A stretch of 64,000 nt of DNA, taken from assembly GCA_007258455.2 (NCBI GenBank), contig VDFB02358134.1, positions 214,691,565 through 214,755,564 of the forward strand. Direction: 5' to 3'. This stretch comes from Sequoia sempervirens (taxonomy: Eukaryota > Streptophyta > Pinopsida > Cupressales > Cupressaceae). Numbering within the stretch: position 1 is the first letter of the stretch; each line of letters starts with the position of its first letter. Shown here piece by piece: positions 23,250-33,700 of the stretch. Made by a program: the position numbers and the translations under genes. Under the pieces are notes generated by a model. That model saw only the letters and a program-made list of their open reading frames with translations, was not told the DNA's origin and ran no database searches.

Positions 23250-24832
23250 CCATATAGGATTTGCTCAAATGAGGGAGAGATGATGACAACTAAGAATATG
23301 ACACTATATATTTTTGGATTTTTTTGAAATAAGGAATGCAATAGTGACAATTTTGTCTAAAGGGGATATCAAATGCAAAGTGATAATGAGGACTAAAATG
23401 AATGGTGGGAGACTAAATTGTTTTAAGGTATGACAACGCAAATGCAAATGTCTAAGGTGCAATCAATTTTGGTATACTTTTAGGAAAGGTTTACTAACCA
23501 CTCAAAGCTTGGTTAATGTCTCAATTTGGATTATCAAAGGACTTTTTGGTAGGACTAAGTGAAAATGACAAGATGACAAAGTGAGGTTTCCTAACTAGAC
23601 TTATGAGTTGGAAATATCTCACAAAGGGACAAAGGATAAAGGATTGATTTTGACTTAGTCCACATTTGATAATCTACCTTTGAAGGAAAAGTTTTCATAT
23701 TCTAAAGTTTGCAGAAATGAGGACCTAAGAGCTTGTTTATGTTGGAAATGATGGTGGATCCTAAGATGCAACTAAAAATTAGGAAAGGTGGACCTATAAC
23801 AAGAGTTAAATGCAAGATAAAAGATGAACAAATGAACGATTTGAGAAATTCCTTTTCTGGTTTTGAATAAAGACTACTAAGGAAAGATGTCTAGCAATAG
23901 ATTGAAAGTATTTGGTCTCAGATTTAGATAGTGACAATCATTTTTCCAAATGAAAAGAAAATTCTTTGTTTCAAGTATCAAATGTGTTGCAATGTCTCAA
24001 ATGTGTTTTAGTTTTAGTAGATGCATTGTTTAGGACCACAAATGCAGTTCAGAAATTCAATTGTGTTGTTCTATAAAGAAAAAAAATTGCAGCACAGTCA
24101 AATGTGTGGTTTTAGACATCATATGTGGTTCAAAATGTCAAATGCATTTTTTTGTTTGGAAAATGCATTTCATAATAGGCATATGCATTTTTATATTTCT
24201 CAAATGTGGTTTAGCAGGACAGATGCATTGCACAGAGTCTAAAGTCTGGTTTCCTTGCAATTTTGGCATATTTTTGAGATTGTTTCAGTTTGAATGTGTT
24301 TTTCCAGAATTGTGAAGGATGTTTATGTGTTCATTGATTCAAAAAACACTTGGAAAACACGTGATTTTGTCTTTGAATGTTGAGAACAAGCACAATGAAG
24401 ACAAGCACAACTCTATGGATGGAAAGGACTATATCCATTGAATTCCCACTTGGATTTCTCCACCCGCACTTGTTGTTAGCGAGTGACTTAGAAGCTTGGC
24501 CACACTGGTTCCCCTCCACAACACTCACTTCTTTGGGTCAACCAAGCTTTGAGCCCTTATGAATCTCCCATGATAAAATCTTCACCTCTACTAAGAACTA
24601 TGAGAATATGGGATGGCTTGTCAATGACCATTGCTACACCATCAAATAGAAAGGGATTTTGGAAACTACACAAATTTTTTTTAGCTCAGACACCTATTCA
24701 GGTGGCTATGTGTGAGGCAAGATAAACTTGTCTACATAAAAAAGTTGTACCTATATTCCTAAGTTTTCCATTAGGATTCACATTTGTATACCGATCGGGA
24801 GTAGCTTGGTTAAAAAGCTTCATTTTTGGTTT
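23250..24832 (-). other. Gypsy-C leader (5' untranslated region)
   Basis: About 1.6 kb between the putative primer-binding site and gag, without a convincing gene. It contains a degenerate repeat with roughly 20-bp spacing (23990-24245), listed separately. Confidence 0.55.
23990..24245. repeat. Degenerate ~20-bp repeat
   Basis: About twelve loosely spaced variants of CAAATGTGGTTT / AAATGCATTTT / AGATGCATTG occur in 250 bp, with spacing close to 20 bases. Divergence is high, so this is an old tandem array or a motif-rich segment. Confidence 0.55.
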
Positions 24833-24840
24833 GAGTCGCC
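24833..24840 (-). other. Putative primer-binding site of Gypsy-C
   Basis: Element-sense GGCGACTC lies directly next to the proposed LTR end (CTCACCCCA). TGGCGACTC-like sites occur in some Tat/Ogre elements. The match is short, so the call is tentative. Confidence 0.45.
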
Positions 24841-24841
24841 T

Positions 24842-26352
24842 TGGGGTGAGTACTTTTCCCCACCAAGGAAGGACCAATTCCTAGAGTCAATAACAATTTC
24901 TCTTGCACCAAGGATCACACAAGTGTGCAAGGGGAGATGATACTTTTATTATTGAATTGGGGTTACACAAATTTGATAACACTTGTTCATTTTAATGCCA
25001 AAATTGAAATGTGGGGGGTGGTAAAGTAACAACCTCTAAGTTTTTTTGTTTCTCAGGATTGCAAAAAGGTGCAAGAGAATTGCATACACACGAAAAGATT
25101 GTCACTACACCACAAAACACGCCAAAAAATTTCTCATTTTATCCCAAGATTATTGTGAGGAAAGCAAGGTTCATTTTAAGCCAATTCCATGAAAATGCAT
25201 GTAAATTTTAGACTTGATGAGTTTCAATGCAAGTTGTGTTCATTTTAAACCCATGAGTGAATATGCATGTTCATTCAAGTGGAGGGGATTTATTTCTTGG
25301 AAATAGATTAGTTTCCTAATTGAACAAGAAGTAGGATTTAGTGACATTATCTACTATAGAGGTAGAATATATTGTAGTAGGTATAATATATTGTAGTAGA
25401 ATTGGGTGATCCCACAATAGTGGTTTACAATTTTTGGCCAAACTGGACACTGAAATATTTTTTTAACTAAATCTTCACTTTCAGGCACCTATAGTGGCTA
25501 AACCGTGAGGAATTTGAAGATGATGCAAACTAGAGTTTCATGTCACTTTTTCTATAGATTCTAAATATATTTTTTTCAAAAATTTTGGAATCATATCGCA
25601 CTTCTTTTTCCTCTCCCTAAAAAAAATTGTTTTTTTAGAAAACAACATTTTTAAAAAGTGACACTCACCGTATAACACATAAATTTTTTTCCATGAAGGA
25701 TAAAATTCTAATTCTTTCAAATTTAGATTTGTAACTCTGATATCTAGTGCTTTCACTTGGTTGGATAGTTTTTTATTGAATATTTTTTCTTTAATCAAGT
25801 ATCAAAGTCAAACCAATTACAATTCAGACATAGCACAACCGTATAATGAGTAACTTTTTTTGTATGTATCGAAATTCAGTTTTTTTTTGTTGGATCAAGG
25901 ACTTCAATATCTAGTGTACTCATACTTTAAAAAAAAAAATGATAATCTTCTATTTTTCCACATGTGCAGTACAGAGAGCTTGATTTTCGATGAAAACCCT
26001 ACTTTCACAAGAAATAAAAAAATAAATATAACAATCAAATTTAATTTAATTAAAATTATAATTTTTTGGAAGATTATAATAAGGACTACATAGTTACAAA
26101 AAAATAAAAAATGAATTCATTTGATCACCAAAAAATTAAATCAAACGTGGTTTTTATCAGCATTTTGATAGGTGTAAAGGAGACTCTGTTATAGGTATGG
26201 TTTAAAACTAGTGGGGTTCTATCCAAGGGGGCTGGGTCTAAGGTGGTTTCATAAAACCATATTCAATTGGAATCATTTAAATGGAAATTTCAAGGCTTAA
26301 ATCATTATATTTTCTAAAAATATGTGATTTCAACAAAAATCAGGATATCCCA
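24842..26352 (-). repeat. Gypsy-C 5' LTR (inferred bounds)
   Basis: In element sense it begins TGTACACTTTTTGGGAT next to the broken copia RNase H codons and ends CTCACCCCA next to the putative primer-binding site, so it obeys TG...CA; about 1511 bp. AATAATAAAAG in element sense near 24940 could serve as a polyadenylation signal. No second LTR is available for confirmation. Confidence 0.55.
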
Positions 26353-26690
26353 AAAAGTGTACATGTTGTACTCAGGTGTTATGGATGAAGCAGACATTGA
26401 AGGATATCATAGTTTCATATGATGAACCTATTTGTATCTTGTTTGATAGTACAAGTACTATAAATATTTCAAAAAACTTAGTAATGCATTCAAGGACAAG
26501 GCATATCTCTATTCGATATCACTTTCTAAGAGAGAAAGTTGTAGAGAATGAGGTAAAGTTGGAGTATGTAACTACAAAGGATCAAGTGGAAAATATTTTT
26601 ATAAAGGCTCTTCCTAAAGATACATTTGAGTATCTTCGATAGAAGTTAGGCATTATTGACCCTCCTTATTTCAACTAGATGCATAAGTGG
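26353..26690 (+). pseudogene. Copia-D RNase H C-terminal part
   Basis: Starting at 26353 the plus frame reads CCTQVLWMKQTLKDI, then CILFDSTSTINISKN, HSRTRHISIRYHFLREKV and KLEYVTTKDQVENIF, a TAG, and KLGIIDPPYFN. These are conserved blocks at the C-terminal end of Ty1/copia RNase H, including the D-S/N-T-S box and the R-T-R/K-H-I motif. Its upstream part is missing because Gypsy-C begins immediately before. It marks the 3' end of a copia pol gene. Confidence 0.9.
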
Positions 26691-27194
26691 TGCATATTTC
26701 TTGGGGATCAATTCAAAATACATTATTTTATCCTAGACTGATGAGGGCTACCTCTCAAGGGGAGTAGGTAGTGATTTTTTGATTGGTGTAGTCAAGTGGA
26801 GCATGGCTTGTGCCCCTAAGGGGGAGAGTGTAGAAAAGTAAAAAATAGAATAGTATAGAGAATGAAGAAGAGAGAAAGTACCTTGCTGGCATTTCCTAAA
26901 GTGGAAGTGTGCAGGCGATGTCAAAGGGAGATTTTTTTTCCCTTTACCATTGATGTAAAAGGGGGAGATTGATGCTTGAAAAACATGGAGAGAGAATGAA
27001 GTATGTCAAAAAAGGGGAGAGTGATTTCTACAAAATATGGAGAAAGAATGAAGCCTTTAAAATAGAGGAAAATGGAGAGAATGAGGTGTAAGAGATTACC
27101 CGGTAAGGGGGAGTGCTACTTCATGTAGAGATGCTTTTGTCCCTGATGGTTTTTCAGAGCTGGTGTTGCTATCAATGAAAAAGCGGGAGATTAT
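26691..27194 (+). other. Copia-D 3' untranslated region with polypurine tract
   Basis: Repeated GGGGGAGA/GTG-rich lines (AAGGGGGAGAGTG, AAAGGGGGAGATTG) typical of the region between copia RNase H and the 3' LTR. The last purine run GAAAAAGCGGGAGATT at 27177-27192 directly precedes a TG and is the best polypurine tract candidate. Confidence 0.6.
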
Positions 27195-27803
27195 TGCAAG
27201 TATGTTGTTGGTGTTGTCATTTATGTTAACATTATGGAGATTGTTGGAAACTAATGGTGTTGTCAGTGTTGGTGATAGTGTGGACATATTATAGTTGGAT
27301 GTCACATTGATGTCAATCTCAAGTATGTGGAGATTGTTGGAGCTGTTGGAGAGTGTTGCACTATGTTTTCATCTATAATGTGGCTATGCTGACAAGTGTT
27401 TGTGGTATTGAGAAAGTGTTTTAGGTGTTGTACATATGTTGAGGAAATGTTTGTGGCATTGTTGATGCAACTGGTTCACTTGGTTTCTAAGTGCTTTTGA
27501 GAAAATTTGGATAAAAGAGTGTGCATGGTGACAAAGGCGTGTTCAGTGTTGTGCTCTGTATTTCTTCACGGTTGAATATATGCTTGTGTGGTTTGAATGT
27601 GATGATCAAAGTTTTTCATAAGTGTTATATCTAGAGTTTCAAGTTCTAGATCATGCAAAAATAGAAGTTGTGTTTGATTGTGTCTTTGCCTATGAAGGTT
27701 GTCTAGGAGAAATGGAATTTCTCTACATTTCTCTACATTGTTGTTCTTGCCTTTCGGATTTGGGAACATACCAACATTTTTTATACCTACCTTCCCTTCA
27801 AGT
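27195..27803 (+). repeat. Copia-D LTR, left segment interrupted by Copia-E
   Basis: Begins TGCAAGTATG after the polypurine tract and runs to the insertion site of Copia-E. GT-rich (TGTTGGTGTTG, GGAGATTGTTGG), similar in style to other copia LTRs in the window. The sequence resumes at 33701. Confidence 0.5.
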
Positions 27804-28928
27804 TGTTGGACACTAGGAACACTAAGAGGGGGGGTGAATTAGTGTTCAATGATCACTACTTTCAAAATGGATCTAAAATAATAGAACTTCATTTACCATT
27901 TCCAGCACATAATAGATGGAAATATTCAAAACATACAATCATATTAGTGAACACCATATATTTTTACGTGGAAACCCTATTAGGGGGAAAACCATGGTGG
28001 TGATCAATCCATGATGTCTACTCTGTTAAAAGTAAATAAAAGAGGGGAATGCACTTGCAGTTAGGTGCACTACCTAGAGCTCACTGCTCAAAGAAAAAGA
28101 GGCTCATTTCCTTACAGATATAATAAATTTTACAACAAGATTTGAACTGAGAATACAAACATAAAAAAATGCTAGGATTCAGTTCCACTGAAGCTCAAAA
28201 ACAAATTCCAGACCTCCTGACCGGATCACAATTCTACTATGCTCTACTCTACCCTACATACAAAAACTGTTACTAGCAGTTGATCTTCTCTTCTTCTCTC
28301 TCTCCTTATAACAACATTATATCAACCACCAAAACTTGCATATGACGCACACACATACACATCCACATGCATCACACATATATTCAAAATGATTTATGGG
28401 TCTCCTTGATATACTAGCTAACAAGAAGTTCAAAAGTATGTTGGGCTCATAATAGAATATAATATTTCTCTTTTATGTAAGCTCGCATCACCTAAGTGGA
28501 AGATAAGCATACCTACACAAGTCAGCTAGACTTTAGTAGGGACCCAAACATAAGTAATATCAAAACACACATTCCACATAGATCCACAAAACATCATACA
28601 AAGCATGTTGGATACAATGGAAAATAAGCCATGAATGATGCTACCAAATCTCTTAACTCCAACTTTGACTTAATACAATACCAAAAAACTCATTAGAGGA
28701 TAGTGTAATTGTTAATAAATATTTCCTAGAGGTCCGCACCATGAAATAATGATCCGATATAGTGAGCGATAACATGTGCAGTTTCACTTGCGTAATCGGA
28801 TGTCCTATTCTCCAAACTTACTACCGGTAGAAGTAATTTCAGTACTGTGGATCATATTTTTGACTCTAGTTTCCATCAATGACAACACAAGTAGCCAAAA
28901 ATGATCTCTCCCAAGACATATGCCAAAA
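27804..28928 (-). repeat. Copia-E 3' LTR
   Basis: Starts TGTTGGACACTAGG on the plus strand and parallels 32576-33700 along its whole length. In element sense it carries CACCATGGTTTTCCCC followed by GGGTTTCCACGTAAAA (near 27964-27996), a motif shared with the LTRs of Copia-F and Copia-I. In element sense its first bases are TTTTGG instead of TGTTGG. Confidence 0.92.
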
Positions 28929-28943
28929 ATCTCCCCCTTTGGC
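28929..28943 (-). other. Polypurine tract of Copia-E
   Basis: Element-sense CCAAAGGGGGAGAT directly precedes the 3' LTR, the expected place and composition for the plus-strand primer. Confidence 0.85.
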
Positions 28944-29167
28944 ATTGATGGCAACACTTAGTGAAAAATTGACTAAGTGTCAAAACAAAAATAAAATTAC
29001 TACTCCCCTTATGGATATTCAAGAGATTTTTCACTCACTCTCTCCCCCTTTGACATCAATGAAAAATTTCTATTATATCCGCTCTACATTGCACTTACTT
29101 TTACTCCATTCTATCCCCAACTGATGAAGCAAAAATTTGATCAAAATTTGACAACTATAGCAAGAGT

Positions 29168-30950
29168 TCAGAAAATTATTTTATACCTAGCTTTCATTTC
29201 TAGAAGGGATTTCTTCCATGAATCTACCACAATTCCAATGGTAATGATCCAACTATTATTTTCTAAGGTTTTGTTGATTTTTTGAACAAGCGACTCAGGA
29301 ATGATGATTGTAGCTTCTAGCTTTTCTCCTAACTTGAGCACCTCAACCATCTACTCTAGTCTCCCTTCAATTAGGCCTTTTACTTTCCAGAAGGTGTCAA
29401 TAAGATTATTCCTAGCACAATGGACCTTTGTATGCTCATCTTGTAGACCATGAGCATTCTTCTTTACATCTCCATCCATATCCAAAGACATACAATAATC
29501 TTGACCCATTTTGACAATCTCATCCTCAATTTCCTACAACTTGTCTTTGTACTTGCCTACCACATGAGGCCACTTTAGACAGTAATTGAGTACCTTATTT
29601 CCCGAATCAATGCACTATCTCAACACATTCATTTTCTTATTCAACTTGGAAAGAGATAGCCTAAACTTCATTTTTAACTATCCAGAGGTACAAATTCCAT
29701 AGCTTCTTTGACACAGTCAATTAGTTCTTTTGGGAGAACCTCCTGCAGACTTTCCAACTCAATATTATTATCAACAAAATATCTTCCTAGAGTTTCCTCA
29801 ATGACATCCTACTCATAGGATGGTCCATTCAACCATATATTTGATATCTTCTGCATACCACCCTCATCTTGAATGATTTGCACAACCTTTGACTTCAATA
29901 GAGCACGTTCTTCATCATTGTCTTCTACAATTTCCACAACCGGTTCCACTAGATTTGGTTGAATTTCTAAAGCATGATCTTTAGAAACTTCATCTTCTAC
30001 ATCCACAACTAACTGACCTTTTCCCTTTTCTTCAAACTTTATAGACTTGGGTACGAGTGCAGTGACATCACCCATATCACTTCCTCTCTTCAAAATTTTC
30101 TTAGCCCTACTAGAGGATGGCCCACCTTCTATTATCTTTACTGGGATAGGGATAACACTTTCCCCAAATCTTTCTAACATCTTTCTAAAAAATCTTTCAT
30201 ACACTTGTTCACAGTTCTCAAAAGAATTATAATGATTGAATATTTTCTTACAAACTGACATATTTTCTCTCCATACTACATTATCTTTCGTAGCCAAGAA
30301 GTTTAGAAAATACATCATAATGCAAATTACCAGAGTGCCAAACCTGAAAAGGTAGTCAATATCCTTTGTTAATTGAACATTTTCCATCAGTTCCCTCTTT
30401 ACCAAACTACATAGATCGAAATCTTCATTTTCAATTATCATTTTATGAGTGATATATAGAGCACTTGCCGAGGTTGATCCTTCATGATTTCTGAAGAATA
30501 TCTTGTATGAGATTCCATGTGCCACATACCTTGTTAAAGGATCATTAATTGTCACAATTAACAGAACCATCGATCTCCCTTATTTTGGTTAGGGCTTCTA
30601 CCTCAATATTGTGAATCAAATTTTTCTTCAGTAATCACCAATATTGCATAAGCTTGTTAAATTTCTAATCACATCCTTAGTAATTTGAGAAGGTTCTTCA
30701 AGAGTGAGGATATCACTGTCCAATTTTCTCAAAATAAACCAGATTATTTCTGCATTGACGAAATGAGGATATATGTTCCATATATCCAAACTTTTATGCT
30801 TAGATCCTTCAACCTCCTAAAATCGGTGAGCGACAAAAAATTCCTTTCATCCCTAATATTTTGAATGCTATACGCATCCAAAGTTAAGGTTCCTTTGATT
30901 TTCTTCAAACAGAGCTCTATCGATCAAAAAAGTAGATACAAAATTAATGA
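29168..30950 (-). pseudogene. Copia-E unknown ORF (no pol homology)
   Basis: The best frame (29809-30570, 253 codons) contains DPLTRYVAHGISYKIFF, NHEGSTSASALYITHKMI, RFGTLVICIMMYFLNFL, a Lys-rich RAKKILKRGSDMG and an acidic tail EIVEDNDEERALLK. Homology-like continuity extends upstream (NFLSLTDFRRLKDLS near 30830) and downstream in other frames (VLKLGEKLEATIIIPESLVQ at 29168-29350), so the original protein was probably more than 500 residues. The style resembles the 'putative plant transposon protein' family known from plant genomes, but I cannot confirm it. It replaces pol in this element. Function unknown. Confidence 0.55.
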
Positions 30951-31421
30951 TCAACAGAAATACCTGGAAATTCTCTGCAAGGATCACCTTTCGCACCTTT
31001 GAAATTTTGCAGAAAATGCTCTCGAATTGTTCTTCTTCAATGCACAGTGACGAATTAGGATTCCAAGTGCCCCTTTTATAACTTACTTTTTGCTACATTA
31101 AATGTGTTGCCCTAGCAGTTCCGGTCACTCAGCGAACTCAAGCAACAAGAAAAAAATTTGACTTTGAACCTATACCATTCCACCCAATTCAATATATGAT
31201 TGCTAAGATTTTCATTCATGAATTAACATGCTGACTGACAACATCCAACAATTCAGAGCCAATTATATATAGGGGGATAGGAGATCTTTATGAAAAAACT
31301 CCCCCTAGGCCACTGGCCTGATATTAGTTTCCGGAAGAGCTACCGAAGGGAAATTTTGGTAAAACCTTGTTTCCTTCATCAAATTCACTTTTCTTCACCC
31401 TTGTTCTCTTCATCTAATCTC

Positions 31422-31850
31422 TTATCTCTTCCACATTTTCCTTTTCTTTTCCTTTATTTTCTTTCTGTGAATTTTTTCTTGATAAACTGAACCTCTTTTA
31501 TTTAAGTTCCTATTCCTATAGAATTTTGCAAGGTATCCAAGATTGTTACAATTGAAACATATCGGACCTTTCTGTCTTTTCCAACCATTCCACTGATTTC
31601 GTCCTAACCTGCATTGATTAGCGACATGTCCAAATCTTCCATAGGTATAGCATTTAATGTTACTTATATTGACATGCATTCTTATGCATTATAATGCCTT
31701 ATGACCAAACTTATTGCATTTAAAACATTCACGAGAGAATGATGGAGTACAAGGATTTATCCTACTTCTACACAGAGAAGCCATATGACCAAATTTATTA
31801 CAAGCAAAGAAATATCCATTAAATCTTTGAGCATTGAGTTGCCTTACTGG
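31422..31850 (-). pseudogene. Copia-E gag nucleocapsid with four zinc knuckles
   Basis: One minus frame holds four 14-residue CCHC knuckles: 31770-31811 (FFACNKFGHMASLC, first Cys lost), 31686-31727 (CFKCNKFGHKAL, stop, C), 31611-31652 (CYTYGRFGHVANQC, second Cys lost) and 31518-31559 (CFNCNNLGYLAKFY, His and last Cys lost). All share one reading frame. Nucleocapsid knuckles bind the element RNA. Many copia gags have one, so four is unusual. Each knuckle has at least one damaging change. Confidence 0.85.
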
Positions 31851-31859
31851 ATGTCTTGT

Positions 31860-32560
31860 CCCTTTTTCTTCTTTTTTGAGTTCTTTTGTTCAGATCTAGA
31901 GCTTTCACCCTTATTATACCCAAGACCTCTCTTGTCATTTGTATTCTTCTGAATTTTGGTTATCTCATCAAGCTTAGTTGAACTTATCCTGAATTTCTCC
32001 TTCAATTCATTTGCAGTAGCAAGCTCATTTCCAAGAGTAACTATCTGTCTTTCAATTTCAGGTTCATAGTTTTTGGCCTATTGCAGTTCAACCTCCAACT
32101 AAATGGTTCTACAATTAATTTTGTTGCATTCTTCAAATTTTTCTTTCAGAGAATTGGAAAGATTCTCCTCATTCTTCTTTCTTTGTTTGATCTCTTTGAT
32201 AAACTTCATTGTCACAAATTCCATCTCAACTTTCAGGGTTGTATTTTCCTTGGCTATATTTTCACATTCTTCCATTATTTCTTTTAGGGTTTGATTTAGA
32301 TCAACATCATCTGGAACTTTTCTTTCTTTTTGCTTCAACTGATCACACAACTCTTTCCTCTTTCCCTTGACCCATTTATCTTATCCTTTAGTGATCGAAT
32401 GATTTTTTCAGCATCTACAAGATTTCCTTTCAGCTCCATGACCTCTACTTTAGATTGATCAATATCATCAAGTTCCACCATAAGTTGTTTTTGAATACCA
32501 CCAACGTCCATTGAGATTCAAGAATTACCTCAATTTGTTAAATATCTAAAGAGGAACCAG
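31860..32560 (-). pseudogene. Copia-E gag coiled-coil segment
   Basis: Minus frame 32099-32350 reads QLKQKERKVPDDVDLNQTLK, EIMEECENIAKENTTLKVEM and KEIKQRKKNEENLSNSLKEK, a charged heptad-rich coiled coil resembling the Lys/Glu-rich middle of the Copia-F gag (46640-47280). The segment continues toward the primer-binding site in broken frames. The usual N-terminal gag capsid block (UBN2-like, seen in Copia-F and Copia-I) is not present. Confidence 0.6.
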
Positions 32561-32573
32561 GGTTGTGATACCA
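32561..32573 (-). other. Primer-binding site of Copia-E
   Basis: Element-sense TGGTATCACAACC, an initiator-Met-type site with one change, two bases from the 5' LTR. Confidence 0.88.
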
Positions 32574-32575
32574 AT

Positions 32576-33700
32576 TGTTGAACACTGGGAACACTGAGAG
32601 GGGGGTGAATCAATGTTCAATGGTCACTACTTTCAAAATTGATCTAAAATAATAGAAATTCATTTACCATTTCCAACACATAACAGATGAAAATACTCAA
32701 AACATGCAATCATATTAGTGAACACCATAACACCATATATTTTTATGTGGAAACCTTATTAGGGAAAAAAACATGGTGGAGATCAATCCATAATGTTTAC
32801 TCTGTTAAAAATAAGTAAAAGAGGGGAATGCACTTGCATTCAAGCGCACTGCCTAGAGCTCACTGCTCAAAGAAAAAGAGGCTCACTTCCTTACAGGTAT
32901 AATACATTTTACAAAAACATTTGAACGAAGAATATAGCATCAACAAATTCTAGGATTCAGTTCCACTGAAGCTCAAAAACAAATTTCAGACCTCCTGAAT
33001 GGATCATAATTATGCTCTACTCTACTCTACCCTACATACAAAAACTATTACTAACAACTGATATGCTCTTCTTCACTCTCTCCTTATAACAACATTATAT
33101 TAACCACCACAAATTGCATATGATGTACACACACACATCCACATGCATCACACATATATTCAAAATGATTTACGGATCTCCTTTACATACCCGCTAACAA
33201 GAAGTTCAAAATTATGTTGGCCTCACAATAGGATATAAATTTTTTTTATGTCGGGTCACATCACCTAAGTGGAAAATAAGTGTACCTACATAAGTTGGCT
33301 AGAATTCAGTAGGCACCTAAACATAATTAATAACAAAACACACATTCCACATAGATCCACAAAACATCATACAAAGCATGTCGTCCACAATGGAAAATAA
33401 GCCATGAATGATGTTATCTAATCACTTAAATCCAACTCCAACTTAATACAATACCAAAAAACTCATCAGAGGATAGTGTAATTGTTAATAAATATTTCTT
33501 GTAGGTTCACACCATGAAGTAATGATCTGGTATAGTGAGTGAAAACATGCGCAGTTTCACTTGCGCAACCAGATGTTCTTTTCTCCAAACTTATTGTCGG
33601 TAGAAGTAATGCTAGTACTGCGGATCATCCCTCTAACTCTAGTTTCCATCAATGACAATACAAGTAGCCAAAAATGATCTCTCCAAGCCATATTCCAACA
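32576..33700 (-). repeat. Copia-E 5' LTR
   Basis: Begins TGTTGAACACTGGG and ends TTCCAACA on the plus strand. It has the same length as the partner LTR but many substitutions and small indels that cancel out, so the insertion is not recent. Confidence 0.92.

Larger units (their letters stand above)
15340..26352 (-). mobile_element. Gypsy-C: long Tat/Ogre-like Ty3/gypsy retrotransposon
   Basis: Minus-strand order: LTR (24842-26352), putative primer-binding site, a leader of about 1.6 kb, gag, CHHC-type knuckle, aspartic protease, linker with a G-patch-like motif, RT, RNase H, a second RNase H-like domain with the TNN-x-x-KYEALI signature, and integrase. A second, archaeal-type RNase H is a known hallmark of the Tat/Ogre group, so I assign it there by inference. 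The element is full of stops and frame changes. At its right edge the sequence switches within a few bases to copia RNase H coding sequence, so it inserted into Copia-D. The left LTR was not identified, and 15340 is only where integrase homology fades. Confidence 0.8.
27804..33700 (-). mobile_element. Copia-E: two-LTR copia-like element without pol
   Basis: Two direct LTRs (27804-28928 and 32576-33700, both 1125 bp) flank a 3.6-kb interior. LTR ends are TGTTGG/CCAACA-like. The flanks CAAGT (27799-27803) and CAATT (33701-33705) are a target duplication with one mismatch. An initiator-Met-type primer-binding site next to the right LTR and a polypurine tract next to the left LTR set the minus orientation. 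The interior encodes a coiled-coil segment, four zinc knuckles and a large unknown ORF, but I see no protease, integrase or RT. It must have moved using enzymes of another copia element. Confidence 0.88.
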
